Assembly: GCA_043719475.1 (NCBI GenBank)
Contig: JAYSTS010000170.1
Coordinates: forward strand, 1-5,618
Origin: SYFY01 sp043719475
GTDB lineage: Bacteria > Pseudomonadota > Gammaproteobacteria > Pseudomonadales > Azotimanducaceae
Direction of reading: 5' to 3'
DNA length: 5,618 nt
Shown: positions 1 through 5,474 of the stretch, piece by piece
Numbering within the stretch: the stretch's first letter is position 1
Layout of the letters: each line of letters starts with the position of its first letter
Made by a program: the position numbers and the translations under genes
Notes under the pieces: generated by a model
What the model saw: only the letters and a program-made list of their open reading frames with translations
What the model was told of the DNA's origin: nothing
Database searches by the model: none

Positions 1-201
1 CCATACCGACAGAAGATCGTTCGAGAGCACGGCTTAGGCTTTGCACGCGGCGATGAAGTTGGCCGGTTTCTGCTGGGCTCGACGGTCATTCTCGCGTTCG
101 AACGCGACGCAGTTCGTCTGGAAGACAGACTCATTGCTGGTCGGCCGGTTCGGATGGGAGAAACCATCGCACAACCTCTGGTGACACGGCTGCACCGTTG
201 A
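1..201 (+). CDS. psd: Phosphatidylserine decarboxylase, C-terminal 66 residues (5' end outside window)
   Basis: Phosphatidylserine decarboxylase converts phosphatidylserine to phosphatidylethanolamine at the inner membrane. The reading frame is open from base 1 and stops at TGA 199-201. The visible part has the family's diagnostic segment: RGDEVGRF followed by LGST at visible residues 25-28. In this family the proenzyme cleaves itself between Gly and Ser of this motif, and the serine (codon 79-81) becomes the pyruvoyl prosthetic group. The small alpha chain would then be 40 residues. It contains the usual hydrophobic TVILAF strand and an RPVRMGETIA segment near the end. The catalytic Asp/His residues and the start lie outside the window. 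The gene converges on epmA with a 30-base gap. Proximity of psd to epmA is also known from enterobacteria, which supports the call. Confidence 0.93.
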   Translation, partial: PYRQKIVREHGLGFARGDEVGRFLLGSTVILAFERDAVRLEDRLIAGRPVRMGETIAQPLVTRLHR

Positions 202-207
202 ACGCCA

Positions 208-232
208 ACAGGCATCGTTGGTGATGCCTTGT
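208..232. terminator. Hairpin between convergent psd and epmA, possible bidirectional terminator
   Basis: GGCATC (211-216) and GATGCC (223-228) are perfect inverted arms around a 6-base loop. Outer ACA/TGT pairing with one bulged T extends the stem to about 208-232. It fills the gap between the psd stop and the epmA stop, where a two-way terminator is expected. Neither side has a good T-run, so intrinsic termination would be weak and the role is inferred from position. Confidence 0.4.
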
Positions 233-1140
233 CAACCCTGGGCGGGGAACGTAAGCACCTCGTGAATGTGTCGATTTTCTTGTTGCAGCATGAGTAGTCG
301 ATCTACACCAACAGCAACCCCGGCACACGATGGAATGCCGTGTGCATTGGCCGCAAGGAAGGCTTCATCCAGGTTGATTTCGGTTTTACCGAGTATTCGG
401 CGTCGGGCGTTGTCGGCGGTGAATCGCTTTCGCAACTGCGCCGCATCGCCGTTCTCATGGTAGCCGTTGGCGATCTCCACTCCCGTAACAATCAACTCGA
501 AACGCGCTGCCGTCTCGCCATCGGCATGCAAACGGGCAAGCGCGGCCTGACCGCGCGGAAAGTGGGTGACGAAGCAGCGTCCATCCAACGCGGTGCAGGC
601 TTGTGCATAGGCAAGATCTGCAGCATCACCTGACAAGTCTGCCGCAACCAGATCGCCATACATGACCTGACGATATGACGCAGCACCGAGCAAGGTATCC
701 ACCAGTGATGCGAGTTCCTGCATCAGCTGCTGATCATCGAAGCCGGGGCGATACCACTCGAGCAACGTGAATTCAGGGTTGTGCCATCGACCGCACTCAC
801 CGGCCCGGAATACCGGGCCGAGCTGATAGATGGCTGGCGCACCAGCCGCCAGCAGCCGTTTCATCGCATATTCAGGCGAGGTCTGCAGCCATCCGCCGCC
901 GAGCACGGCGATCGAATCGATCATTGGCTCGGTGACGGTATCGGGCATCAAAACCGGGGTCTGCACTTCGAGGACATCCAGACGCCGGAAGAATTCTCGA
1001 ATGTCGGCCAGCAACTGACCACGCGCGATCAGCGCCGCGACCTCTGCGGTCGGGCGCCAAGAGGGAAAAGAACGCCGGGTATCAATGTCAGCGAACCCGA
1101 TTGACGTATTCCTTGTTGCGCGTGTCGACCCGCAGCACAT
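232..1140 (-). CDS. epmA: EF-P (R)-beta-lysine ligase EpmA (PoxA/GenX), class II LysRS-like
   Basis: EpmA is a paralogue of the lysyl-tRNA synthetase catalytic core that activates (R)-beta-lysine with ATP and ligates it to Lys34 of elongation factor P. Visible signatures include TSPEYAMKRLL, class II motif 2 (FRAGECGRWHNPEF, about residues 111-124 from the start used here), EWYRPGFD, GVEIANGYHE, and motif 3 (GVAVGVDRLLML, about 274-285). There is no N-terminal tRNA-anticodon-binding domain, as expected for EpmA. The product from ATG 1140 is 302 residues, against about 325 in E. coli. Roughly 30 residues seem to be missing between EWYRPG and THFPRGQ. The start is uncertain: no ATG, GTG or TTG occurs in frame between the efp stop and the conserved SWRP segment. 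The choices are ATG codons inside efp (1179, 1149, 1140) or a rare ATT at 1086. ATG 1140 was taken as the shortest conventional start; it overlaps efp by 53 bases. The gene is probably cotranscribed with efp. Confidence 0.93.
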   Translation of the reverse strand: MCCGSTRATRNTSIGFADIDTRRSFPSWRPTAEVAALIARGQLLADIREFFRRLDVLEVQTPVLMPDTVTEPMIDSIAVLGGGWLQTSPEYAMKRLLAAGAPAIYQLGPVFRAGECGRWHNPEFTLLEWYRPGFDDQQLMQELASLVDTLLGAASYRQVMYGDLVAADLSGDAADLAYAQACTALDGRCFVTHFPRGQAALARLHADGETAARFELIVTGVEIANGYHENGDAAQLRKRFTADNARRRILGKTEINLDEAFLAANAHGIPSCAGVAVGVDRLLMLQQENRHIHEVLTFPAQG

Positions 1141-1657
1141 CCCCTTCATTGACAAATAACGGGACGCGCACAACAGCACCGGAAGAAAGTGTCGCCGGTT
1201 TGGATGCGCCGGTCGCTGTGTCTCCCTTCAAGCCTGGGTCACATCGAACGACCGCAAGTTCCACAAAGTTTGGTGCCGCAATGGAAATGGGCTGGTCATT
1301 CCAAAGGATGACCTGGAATTTGTCCTGCTCTCGCAACCACTCCTTGGCATCGGCAACGAGATTCTCCGAAGCCGCGAATTGTTCGAAGCTGCCGTCTGTT
1401 TTCATGAAGTGATAGAACTCTCCATCGTTGTAGAGATATTCCATTTCCGCTTCCATGACATCTGCGCCGTCGAGACTGTCGCCTGACTTGAACGTACGCT
1501 CCCAGACACGACCGGTCTTGAGATTGCGGAGTTTGACCCGGTTGAAAGCCTGCCCCTTGCCTGGCTTGACGTACTCATTCTCCAGGATCGAACAGGGATC
1601 ACCTTCGAGCATCACTTTGATGCCGCTCTTGAATTCATTGGTACTATAGGTCGCCAT
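1088..1657 (-). CDS. efp: Translation elongation factor P (EF-P)
   Basis: EF-P binds between the ribosomal P and E sites and stimulates peptide bond formation at consecutive prolines. The 189-residue product, against 188 in E. coli, starts MATYSTNEFKSG and aligns along its whole length with the bacterial family. The KOW-like N-terminal domain contains the modification loop YVKPGKGQAF, with Lys34 at the tip, the residue beta-lysylated by EpmA. Two OB-fold domains follow, with YLYNDGEFYHFM, NFVELAVV, DPGLKGDTATG, GAVVRVPLFV and the C-terminal DTRNKEYVNRVR. The start at ATG 1657 matches the conserved N-terminus. The same frame stays open for 37 more codons upstream, but they do not resemble EF-P. 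No strong Shine-Dalgarno sequence is visible. epmA lies directly downstream and overlapping, and epmB is divergent with a 33-base gap, so the substrate and both modifying enzymes form one cluster. No convincing efp promoter was found; a TATCAT on the minus strand at 1691-1696 is the best candidate -10. Confidence 0.97.
   Translation of the reverse strand: MATYSTNEFKSGIKVMLEGDPCSILENEYVKPGKGQAFNRVKLRNLKTGRVWERTFKSGDSLDGADVMEAEMEYLYNDGEFYHFMKTDGSFEQFAASENLVADAKEWLREQDKFQVILWNDQPISIAAPNFVELAVVRCDPGLKGDTATGASKPATLSSGAVVRVPLFVNEGDVLRVDTRNKEYVNRVR
1617..1647 (+). promoter_or_regulatory. Candidate sigma-70 extended -10 promoter for epmB
   Basis: TACTAT at 1642-1647 is preceded by TGG (1639-1641), giving an extended -10 element. 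TTGATG at 1617-1622 could serve as a -35 with a long 19-base spacer. Transcription would start near 1654, about 37 bases before the epmB ATG. The element lies within the antisense of the first efp codons, so the two divergent transcription units would overlap. This is a motif match by eye only. Confidence 0.35.
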
Positions 1658-1676
1658 TGGCTGATACCGCTGTTGC

Positions 1677-1685
1677 AGAAAAAGG
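1677..1685 (+). promoter_or_regulatory. Ribosome binding site that favours the epmB ATG at 1691
   Basis: The purine-rich AGAAAAAGG ends 5 bases before ATG 1691, which is good Shine-Dalgarno spacing. The alternative in-frame TTG at 1673 lies upstream of this site and has no comparable sequence in front of it. This decides the start used for epmB. Confidence 0.6.
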
Positions 1686-1690
1686 CGCGC

Positions 1691-2773
1691 ATGATACCCG
1701 TGAATCCTGAACCGTGGGAGCCCGACACTTGGCGCTTGTTCCTCAAGCATGCCGTTCGTACCAGTCACGCCCTGCTACAGGAAGTTGGTCTGTCGACTAC
1801 GGATGCAGACTCGACGCCAGATTTTCCGGTTCGAGTACCCGCTCCTTTCATCGCTCGCATGCGGCGCGGCGATCAGCGCGACCCGCTGTTGCTGCAGGTA
1901 CTGGCGAACTTGAGCGAGCGCCTGGTCATGCCAGGATTTGTTGCCGACGCAGTCAACGAGATCGGCCGATTCCGCGCTCCAGGGCTGATTCAGAAGTACG
2001 CTCATCGTGCTCTGCTGATTGCCAGTCCAGCCTGCGCTGTTCACTGTCGCTACTGTTTCCGCCGCGAATTTCCGTACCAAGATCATCCTCCAGGCGCACT
2101 GCAGGACGCCCTCGAAGTCATTCGCAACGATGATTCCCTGACCGAGATCATCCTGTCTGGCGGCGACCCGCTGACCCTTTCGGACGAGGCATTCACAGCA
2201 CTGTTCAACAGTATTGTGGCCGTGCCTCATATCCGCCGGGTGCGCATACACACCCGGCTGCCCGTGGTGTTGCCACAACGAGCGACGAGGGCACTGCTAC
2301 AGACGCTGGCCGAGTCTGCGAAACCCGTGGTCATGGTCGTGCATGTGAATCACGCTCGAGAACTCGATATCGACACCCATCGTGCATTCACGCTGCTCCG
2401 TCGAGCCGGGGTGACCCTGCTCAACCAATCGGTACTTCTGAAAGACATCAACGACTCGGCCGACGCTCAGTGCGATCTGGCACATCAGCTCTTCGAGCAG
2501 GGCGTACTGCCCTATTACCTGCATCTGCTGGACCGCGTGCGCGGAACACATGCTTTCGAAGTCCCAGAACCCGCAGTGCAACCCTTGCTACGCGAAATGC
2601 ACGCGCGGCTACCGGGCTATCTTCTCCCTCGATTGGTTCGTGAGATCGGTGGTGAGCCGGGCAAGAGCCTGATTGCCATGGACCCTGCCGCCCGCGCCAG
2701 AGCCCCAACGGACCGGCTAGCGCCGAGCGCCGAGCCGCCACCATCACCACCACCACCAGTCAACATCGCCTAA
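1691..2773 (+). CDS. epmB: EF-P beta-lysylation protein EpmB (KamA-family lysine 2,3-aminomutase)
   Basis: EpmB is a radical S-adenosylmethionine, PLP-dependent aminomutase that isomerises L-lysine to (R)-beta-lysine, the substrate EpmA attaches to EF-P. From ATG 1691 the product is 360 residues. The radical SAM cysteines are in CAVHCRYCFRR (Cys115, Cys119, Cys122). The GGDPL motif lies near 157-161, and IRRVRIHTRLPVVLP and VTLLNQSVLLKDIND are typical of the family. IGGEPGKS carries Lys325, the likely PLP-binding lysine by alignment from memory with E. coli EpmB. After the usual family end near residue 332 there is an extra tail of about 28 residues rich in Ala, Arg and Pro, ending EPPPSPPPPVNIA. 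E. coli EpmB has no such tail. The gene is divergent from efp and converges on the hydroxylase at 2789 with only 15 bases between the stops. An alternative TTG start at 1673 would add six residues. Confidence 0.95.
   Translation: MIPVNPEPWEPDTWRLFLKHAVRTSHALLQEVGLSTTDADSTPDFPVRVPAPFIARMRRGDQRDPLLLQVLANLSERLVMPGFVADAVNEIGRFRAPGLIQKYAHRALLIASPACAVHCRYCFRREFPYQDHPPGALQDALEVIRNDDSLTEIILSGGDPLTLSDEAFTALFNSIVAVPHIRRVRIHTRLPVVLPQRATRALLQTLAESAKPVVMVVHVNHARELDIDTHRAFTLLRRAGVTLLNQSVLLKDINDSADAQCDLAHQLFEQGVLPYYLHLLDRVRGTHAFEVPEPAVQPLLREMHARLPGYLLPRLVREIGGEPGKSLIAMDPAARARAPTDRLAPSAEPPPSPPPPVNIA
2735..2758 (+). repeat. CCA-triplet run encoding the EpmB polyproline tail
   Basis: Eight consecutive codons are proline codons apart from one TCA serine (PPPSPPPP); all but the first proline codon are CCA. 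This is a short simple-sequence run likely to vary by slippage. It sits 12 bases before the epmB stop codon. Runs of three or more prolines are established EF-P-dependent pause sites. Confidence 0.8.
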
Positions 2774-2781
2774 GGGTCTGA

Positions 2782-2809
2782 ACGGCGCTCAGCGACCGTC
2801 TCGCGCCGT
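2782..2809. terminator. GC-rich hairpin at the convergent ends of epmB and the hydroxylase gene
   Basis: ACGGCGC (2782-2788) and GCGCCGT (2803-2809) form a perfect 7-base stem with a 14-base loop. It starts 8 bases after the epmB stop and runs into the last codons of the minus-strand hydroxylase gene. The convergent position suggests termination, but no T-run follows on either strand, so the function is uncertain. Confidence 0.25.
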
Positions 2810-3562
2810 CCAATCATCCAGAGATTTGAGTGTCGTCTGAATGAACGGGCTGCGTATGGCGAGCCACAGAAATCCATCGGCAATGGCTTTCCCCGGTTGG
2901 CGCAGAGGGCGCTCCACGTGCAGCAGCAGAATCACACGATCATCCTGAGTGTCGTTCCACACCTCGTGATCGTAGGTGTCGTCGAAAATCAGAAATTTAC
3001 CAGCTTCCCAATTGTAATCTTTGCCATCGATGGCGATTCGACACTTGCTGCGATCCTTCGGGATCTGCAGGCCGAGATGACAGGTGATCATCCCATTCGT
3101 TGGCCCGTAATGTCGCGGCAGGTGCGTGCCAGGCGTGTGAATTGAGAAGAACGCCGAAATGAGCCCTGGGATGGCCTTGACCAACTCGTTAGTTACCGGG
3201 CAACGGGCGGTATTGTTTTCCACCTGATATCGGTAACCCCAAAGGAAAAACACCTTCCATTTGTCGTCGGTTGCGATGCGGCTATGGTCCGGCGACACCA
3301 CACGAAGCGCAGGCACATCGTCGGGGCGTTCGAGCACCTTGAGCGCCTCGTCACGAATGGACTCCCAGTTGGCCTCCAGGCGCGGCACCCAATCGAACAC
3401 ATCGCGTCCAAATACGGGCGGATTGCCAATTTTTGAAGACAGTCCTACAAACCAGTGAATGGGCGGGCGGATATAGAACCCGAACCAGAACACCGTGCGG
3501 CGGAAAACGTATGCCATACCCGCACGTGCGCGGTGCAGGATTCTGGTATCAGCGACTTGCAT
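2789..3562 (-). CDS. Aspartyl/asparaginyl beta-hydroxylase-family Fe(II)/2-oxoglutarate dioxygenase (LpxO/AspH-like)
   Basis: This family (PF05118 type) uses Fe(II) and 2-oxoglutarate. Members hydroxylate Asp/Asn in EGF domains (AspH), acyl chains of lipid A (LpxO) or ornithine lipids (OlsC), or amino acids in natural products (SyrP-like). The 257-residue product has the C-terminal jelly-roll core. It contains RHYGPTNG with His151, CHLGLQIP with His162, and FDDTYDHEVWN with His199, followed by DDRVILLLHVERP with Arg209. By comparison with AspH, His151 and His199 should bind iron, and Arg209 and His162 should contact 2-oxoglutarate. The upstream LEANWESIRDEALKVLE segment resembles the equivalent part of LpxO. 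Residues 15-45 are hydrophobic and aromatic and may associate with the membrane, but no clear transmembrane helix or signal peptide is seen. The start is ATG 3562; Met16 (3517) is an alternative. The gene is divergent from the cupin oxygenase operon. The substrate is unknown, and a lipid is suggested only by context. Confidence 0.88.
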   Translation of the reverse strand: MQVADTRILHRARAGMAYVFRRTVFWFGFYIRPPIHWFVGLSSKIGNPPVFGRDVFDWVPRLEANWESIRDEALKVLERPDDVPALRVVSPDHSRIATDDKWKVFFLWGYRYQVENNTARCPVTNELVKAIPGLISAFFSIHTPGTHLPRHYGPTNGMITCHLGLQIPKDRSKCRIAIDGKDYNWEAGKFLIFDDTYDHEVWNDTQDDRVILLLHVERPLRQPGKAIADGFLWLAIRSPFIQTTLKSLDDWTARDGR

Positions 3563-3612
3563 TGGCCTGACTCACAGCCTCGAAAGGATCCTCAGCGCGC
3601 TATTACACCAAA

Positions 3613-3644
3613 TTCGGTCGAGGGCAGCGATGCTAGCCTCCGAA
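3613..3644. promoter_or_regulatory. Inverted repeat in the divergent hydroxylase/cupin intergenic region
   Basis: TTCGG (3613-3617) plus GAGG (3620-3623) pairs with CCTCCGAA (3637-3644), with TC bulged on the left arm and a 13-base spacer. It lies in the middle of the 155-base region (3563-3717) separating two divergent genes, where shared control is expected. It could be an operator or a leader hairpin. No convincing -35/-10 pair was found in this gap on either strand; TACACT at 3656-3661 is a weak -10 candidate for the plus-strand operon. Confidence 0.3.
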
Positions 3645-3695
3645 ATAAAACACGCTACACTGCGCCCGCCACGAAAATGCAGGTCAAACAAAGCG

Positions 3696-3716
3696 TGAAT
3701 CCACCTTGAATCCACC
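3696..3716 (+). repeat. Tandem direct repeat immediately upstream of the cupin gene start
   Basis: TGAATCCACC occurs at 3696-3705 and again at 3707-3716, separated by a single T. The second copy ends one base before ATG 3718. The repeat occupies the place where a Shine-Dalgarno sequence would be expected and offers none. Confidence 0.75.
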
Positions 3717-3717
3717 A

Positions 3718-4650
3718 ATGGTGGGACGGCCAGCGCAGCCAGCGAGCGGACCACCCGCCAACCGCGGCCCCGAGCCGGCGCTGTGCTCGCTGCAACTTCC
3801 GGTCGTCTCGCTTGAACATGACGGCATAACAACGCTGCGCGACCACATCGCGCGACATACGCCAATGTTGATAACGGACCTCGCCGCCGCGTCACCCGCG
3901 CTGCGCCGCTGGACACCGGAATATCTGAGTGCGCAGTACGGCCACAAGATGGTACGTGTCTACGACGCCTCCTTCGGGGATCCCGGAAGAAATTACATGG
4001 GCAGTATCGATTCGATGTCGTTCGCAGACTTTCTGCGCGAAACACTCGGTGCAGGCCGGGATTTGCGCATGTTCCTGTACAACGTAGGTCGACAGATCCC
4101 AGAGTTGCTGGATGACCTGGATTTCCCGGACGTAGGACTGCATTTTTCGCGGCGATTCGTATACACCTTTTTTGGCTGCAAGGGGTCCACCACGCCCCTG
4201 CACTACGACATCGACATGGGGCACGTGCTGCATACTGCAATGTACGGTCGGCGCCGAGTGCGCCTCTTCGCTCCCGACCAGTCACGGGCCTTGTACCAGC
4301 ATCCATTCACCGTACGCAGCTATGTGAACCTCGATCAACCCGATCTTGAGCTGCATCCGGCGTTAGCTTACGCACGCGGTTACGAGGTGATTTTAGAGCC
4401 TGGCCAGACGCTGTTCATGCCAAGCGGGTATTGGCACGAATTCCACTACCTCGAGTCCGGATTCGGCCTGTCGCTGCGCGCCGGCAGCTCTCGTCTGCGC
4501 GACCGAGCCTTCGGTCTGGCCAATCTGCTGGCGTTGTCGCCGATCGATCGTCTTAACAATAAACTGGCGACCAAAACGTGGTTTACCTGGAAACAACGCC
4601 AGGCGCACGTCCGCGCAACGGCTTACATGAACAACCAGGGACTGCTGTGA
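3718..4650 (+). CDS. JmjC/cupin_8-type Fe(II)/2-oxoglutarate-dependent oxygenase
   Basis: The 310-residue product belongs to the cupin-like/JmjC group related to FIH and bacterial small-molecule or protein hydroxylases. The N-terminal half has the usual PMLITDL and RRWTPEYLSAQYG segments. The iron-binding facial triad is visible as TPLHYDID (His162, Asp164) and SGYWHEFHY (His240). GRRRVRLFAPDQ follows the HxD motif, and an arginine there aligns with the 2-oxoglutarate-binding lysine of FIH (GYKRCILFPPDQ). EPGQTLFMPSGYWHEF is the standard second jelly-roll strand. The C-terminal 60 residues are helical-looking and rich in Arg and Lys. The start is uncertain: ATG 3718 was chosen, TTG 3706 would add four residues, and neither has a clear Shine-Dalgarno. 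The first 20 residues are Pro/Ala-rich and probably disordered. The gene overlaps the next by four bases, so the two are almost certainly one operon. The substrate is unknown. Confidence 0.87.
   Translation: MVGRPAQPASGPPANRGPEPALCSLQLPVVSLEHDGITTLRDHIARHTPMLITDLAAASPALRRWTPEYLSAQYGHKMVRVYDASFGDPGRNYMGSIDSMSFADFLRETLGAGRDLRMFLYNVGRQIPELLDDLDFPDVGLHFSRRFVYTFFGCKGSTTPLHYDIDMGHVLHTAMYGRRRVRLFAPDQSRALYQHPFTVRSYVNLDQPDLELHPALAYARGYEVILEPGQTLFMPSGYWHEFHYLESGFGLSLRAGSSRLRDRAFGLANLLALSPIDRLNNKLATKTWFTWKQRQAHVRATAYMNNQGLL
4637..4641 (+). promoter_or_regulatory. Ribosome binding site for the GTG start of the RhlA-like gene
   Basis: AGGGA lies 5 bases before GTG 4647, inside the last codons of the cupin gene. 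The start overlaps the upstream stop as GTGA (4647-4650), a typical arrangement for translational coupling. This supports GTG 4647 over the longer in-frame start at 4578. Confidence 0.7.
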
Positions 4651-5474
4651 AGACATTCAAAGGCACACTGAAAACCGGCCGATTCGAGGTTCCGTACCGC
4701 AAGTACGGGAACAACAGTCATCTCCTGATGTGTGTCAGCGGCGCAATGCAGACCATGGCGATCTGGCGCACCGTGGTTAACCGATTCGCCGGCCACTTCA
4801 CCGTCGTCATCTTCGACATGCCAGGCATCGGGCGATCGGAGATCAAATCCGGCGGTGCGCACGTCACGGTCCAGGAACAGCTGGAAACGCTGCATGCGCT
4901 CATACAGGAAGTTCATCCCGGCGGAGAAGTCACCCTGGCCGGCAGTTCCTGGGGCACCGCAATCGCTGCAGCGTACGCTGCACTGCGGCCAGATGCCGTT
5001 CAGCACCTGGTGCTCAGCAGTTTTGGAATGAAGCCCAACGCAGCGATGGAAGATCTCGTACGGCGCGCGCTGGCGCTTTACCACGAGGGCGACTATGCCG
5101 GCGGCGCAGATCTGATTCTGGAAATGTTCGGTAGCCAGGTTGGCGAGAGCTACAAACGCCAGATCGTCGCTCAATTCGAACACCTGAGCGACGCCCAAGC
5201 CGAAGCGTTCGCCGAGCACTGCGCGAACATCGTGAAACTCGGCAGACTCGATGAAATTATCGACCTGACCAAGATCAAAGCCCGCACCTTGATCATCAAT
5301 GGCGCGAAGGACACCATCATCGACCTGGAAGACATGGTCATCGCCGAGCGACTGATCCCCAACTGCGAGATCAGGCTGGTCAAGGACGTCGGACACTTCA
5401 TGCATTTCGAGCGGCCCGAACTGCTGGATGACTACGCAGAATTCATGCTGGCAACCGAGCCGACTCGCGCCTAG
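4647..5474 (+). CDS. Alpha/beta-hydrolase of the RhlA/PhaG-like type
   Basis: The 275-residue product has a complete alpha/beta-hydrolase fold. The nucleophile elbow is GSSWG with Ser101, the acid is probably Asp222 (NGAKDT), and the histidine is His250 (GHFMHFE). The N-terminal region CVSGAMQTMAIW, followed by GHFTVVIFDMPGIGRS, closely resembles the NGAMATTASF and HFNVVLFDLPFAGQS regions of Pseudomonas RhlA and the matching part of PhaG, as recalled from memory. RhlA couples two 3-hydroxyacyl-ACP molecules into the lipid precursor HAA; PhaG transfers 3-hydroxyacyl groups from ACP to CoA. A generic esterase or lyase of the same fold cannot be excluded. There is no signal peptide, so it should be cytoplasmic. 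It follows the cupin oxygenase with a four-base overlap and is presumably cotranscribed. The stop TAG at 5472-5474 touches the start of a palindromic repeat, so the last few codons could have been altered by its insertion. No rhamnosyltransferase (RhlB-like) gene is visible in the window. Confidence 0.83.
   Translation: MKTFKGTLKTGRFEVPYRKYGNNSHLLMCVSGAMQTMAIWRTVVNRFAGHFTVVIFDMPGIGRSEIKSGGAHVTVQEQLETLHALIQEVHPGGEVTLAGSSWGTAIAAAYAALRPDAVQHLVLSSFGMKPNAAMEDLVRRALALYHEGDYAGGADLILEMFGSQVGESYKRQIVAQFEHLSDAQAEAFAEHCANIVKLGRLDEIIDLTKIKARTLIINGAKDTIIDLEDMVIAERLIPNCEIRLVKDVGHFMHFERPELLDDYAEFMLATEPTRA

Noticed and set aside
1658..1768. 37-codon upstream extension of efp
   Set aside because: The extra residues do not resemble EF-P, would overlap epmB on the other strand, and ATG 1657 matches the conserved family start.
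1775..2278. 167-codon minus-strand open frame inside epmB
   Set aside because: It is a shadow of the radical SAM gene, with no family features of its own.
3677..3709. Possible 10-codon leader peptide (MQVKQSVNPP) upstream of the cupin gene
   Set aside because: It has no ribosome binding site, and such short frames are expected by chance; nothing suggests attenuation.
3572..4306. 244-codon open frame on the minus strand opposite the cupin gene
   Set aside because: It lies antisense to a gene with clear family motifs, its translation is Arg/Cys-rich without recognisable domains, and it is explained by GC-rich codon bias.
4578..4646. Longer in-frame start for the RhlA-like gene
   Set aside because: It would overlap the cupin gene by 73 bases, while GTG 4647 has a well-spaced AGGGA and the typical four-base GTGA overlap.
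4623..5405. 260-codon open frame on the minus strand opposite the hydrolase
   Set aside because: It is antisense to a complete alpha/beta-hydrolase with its catalytic triad; the translation shows no known domain.
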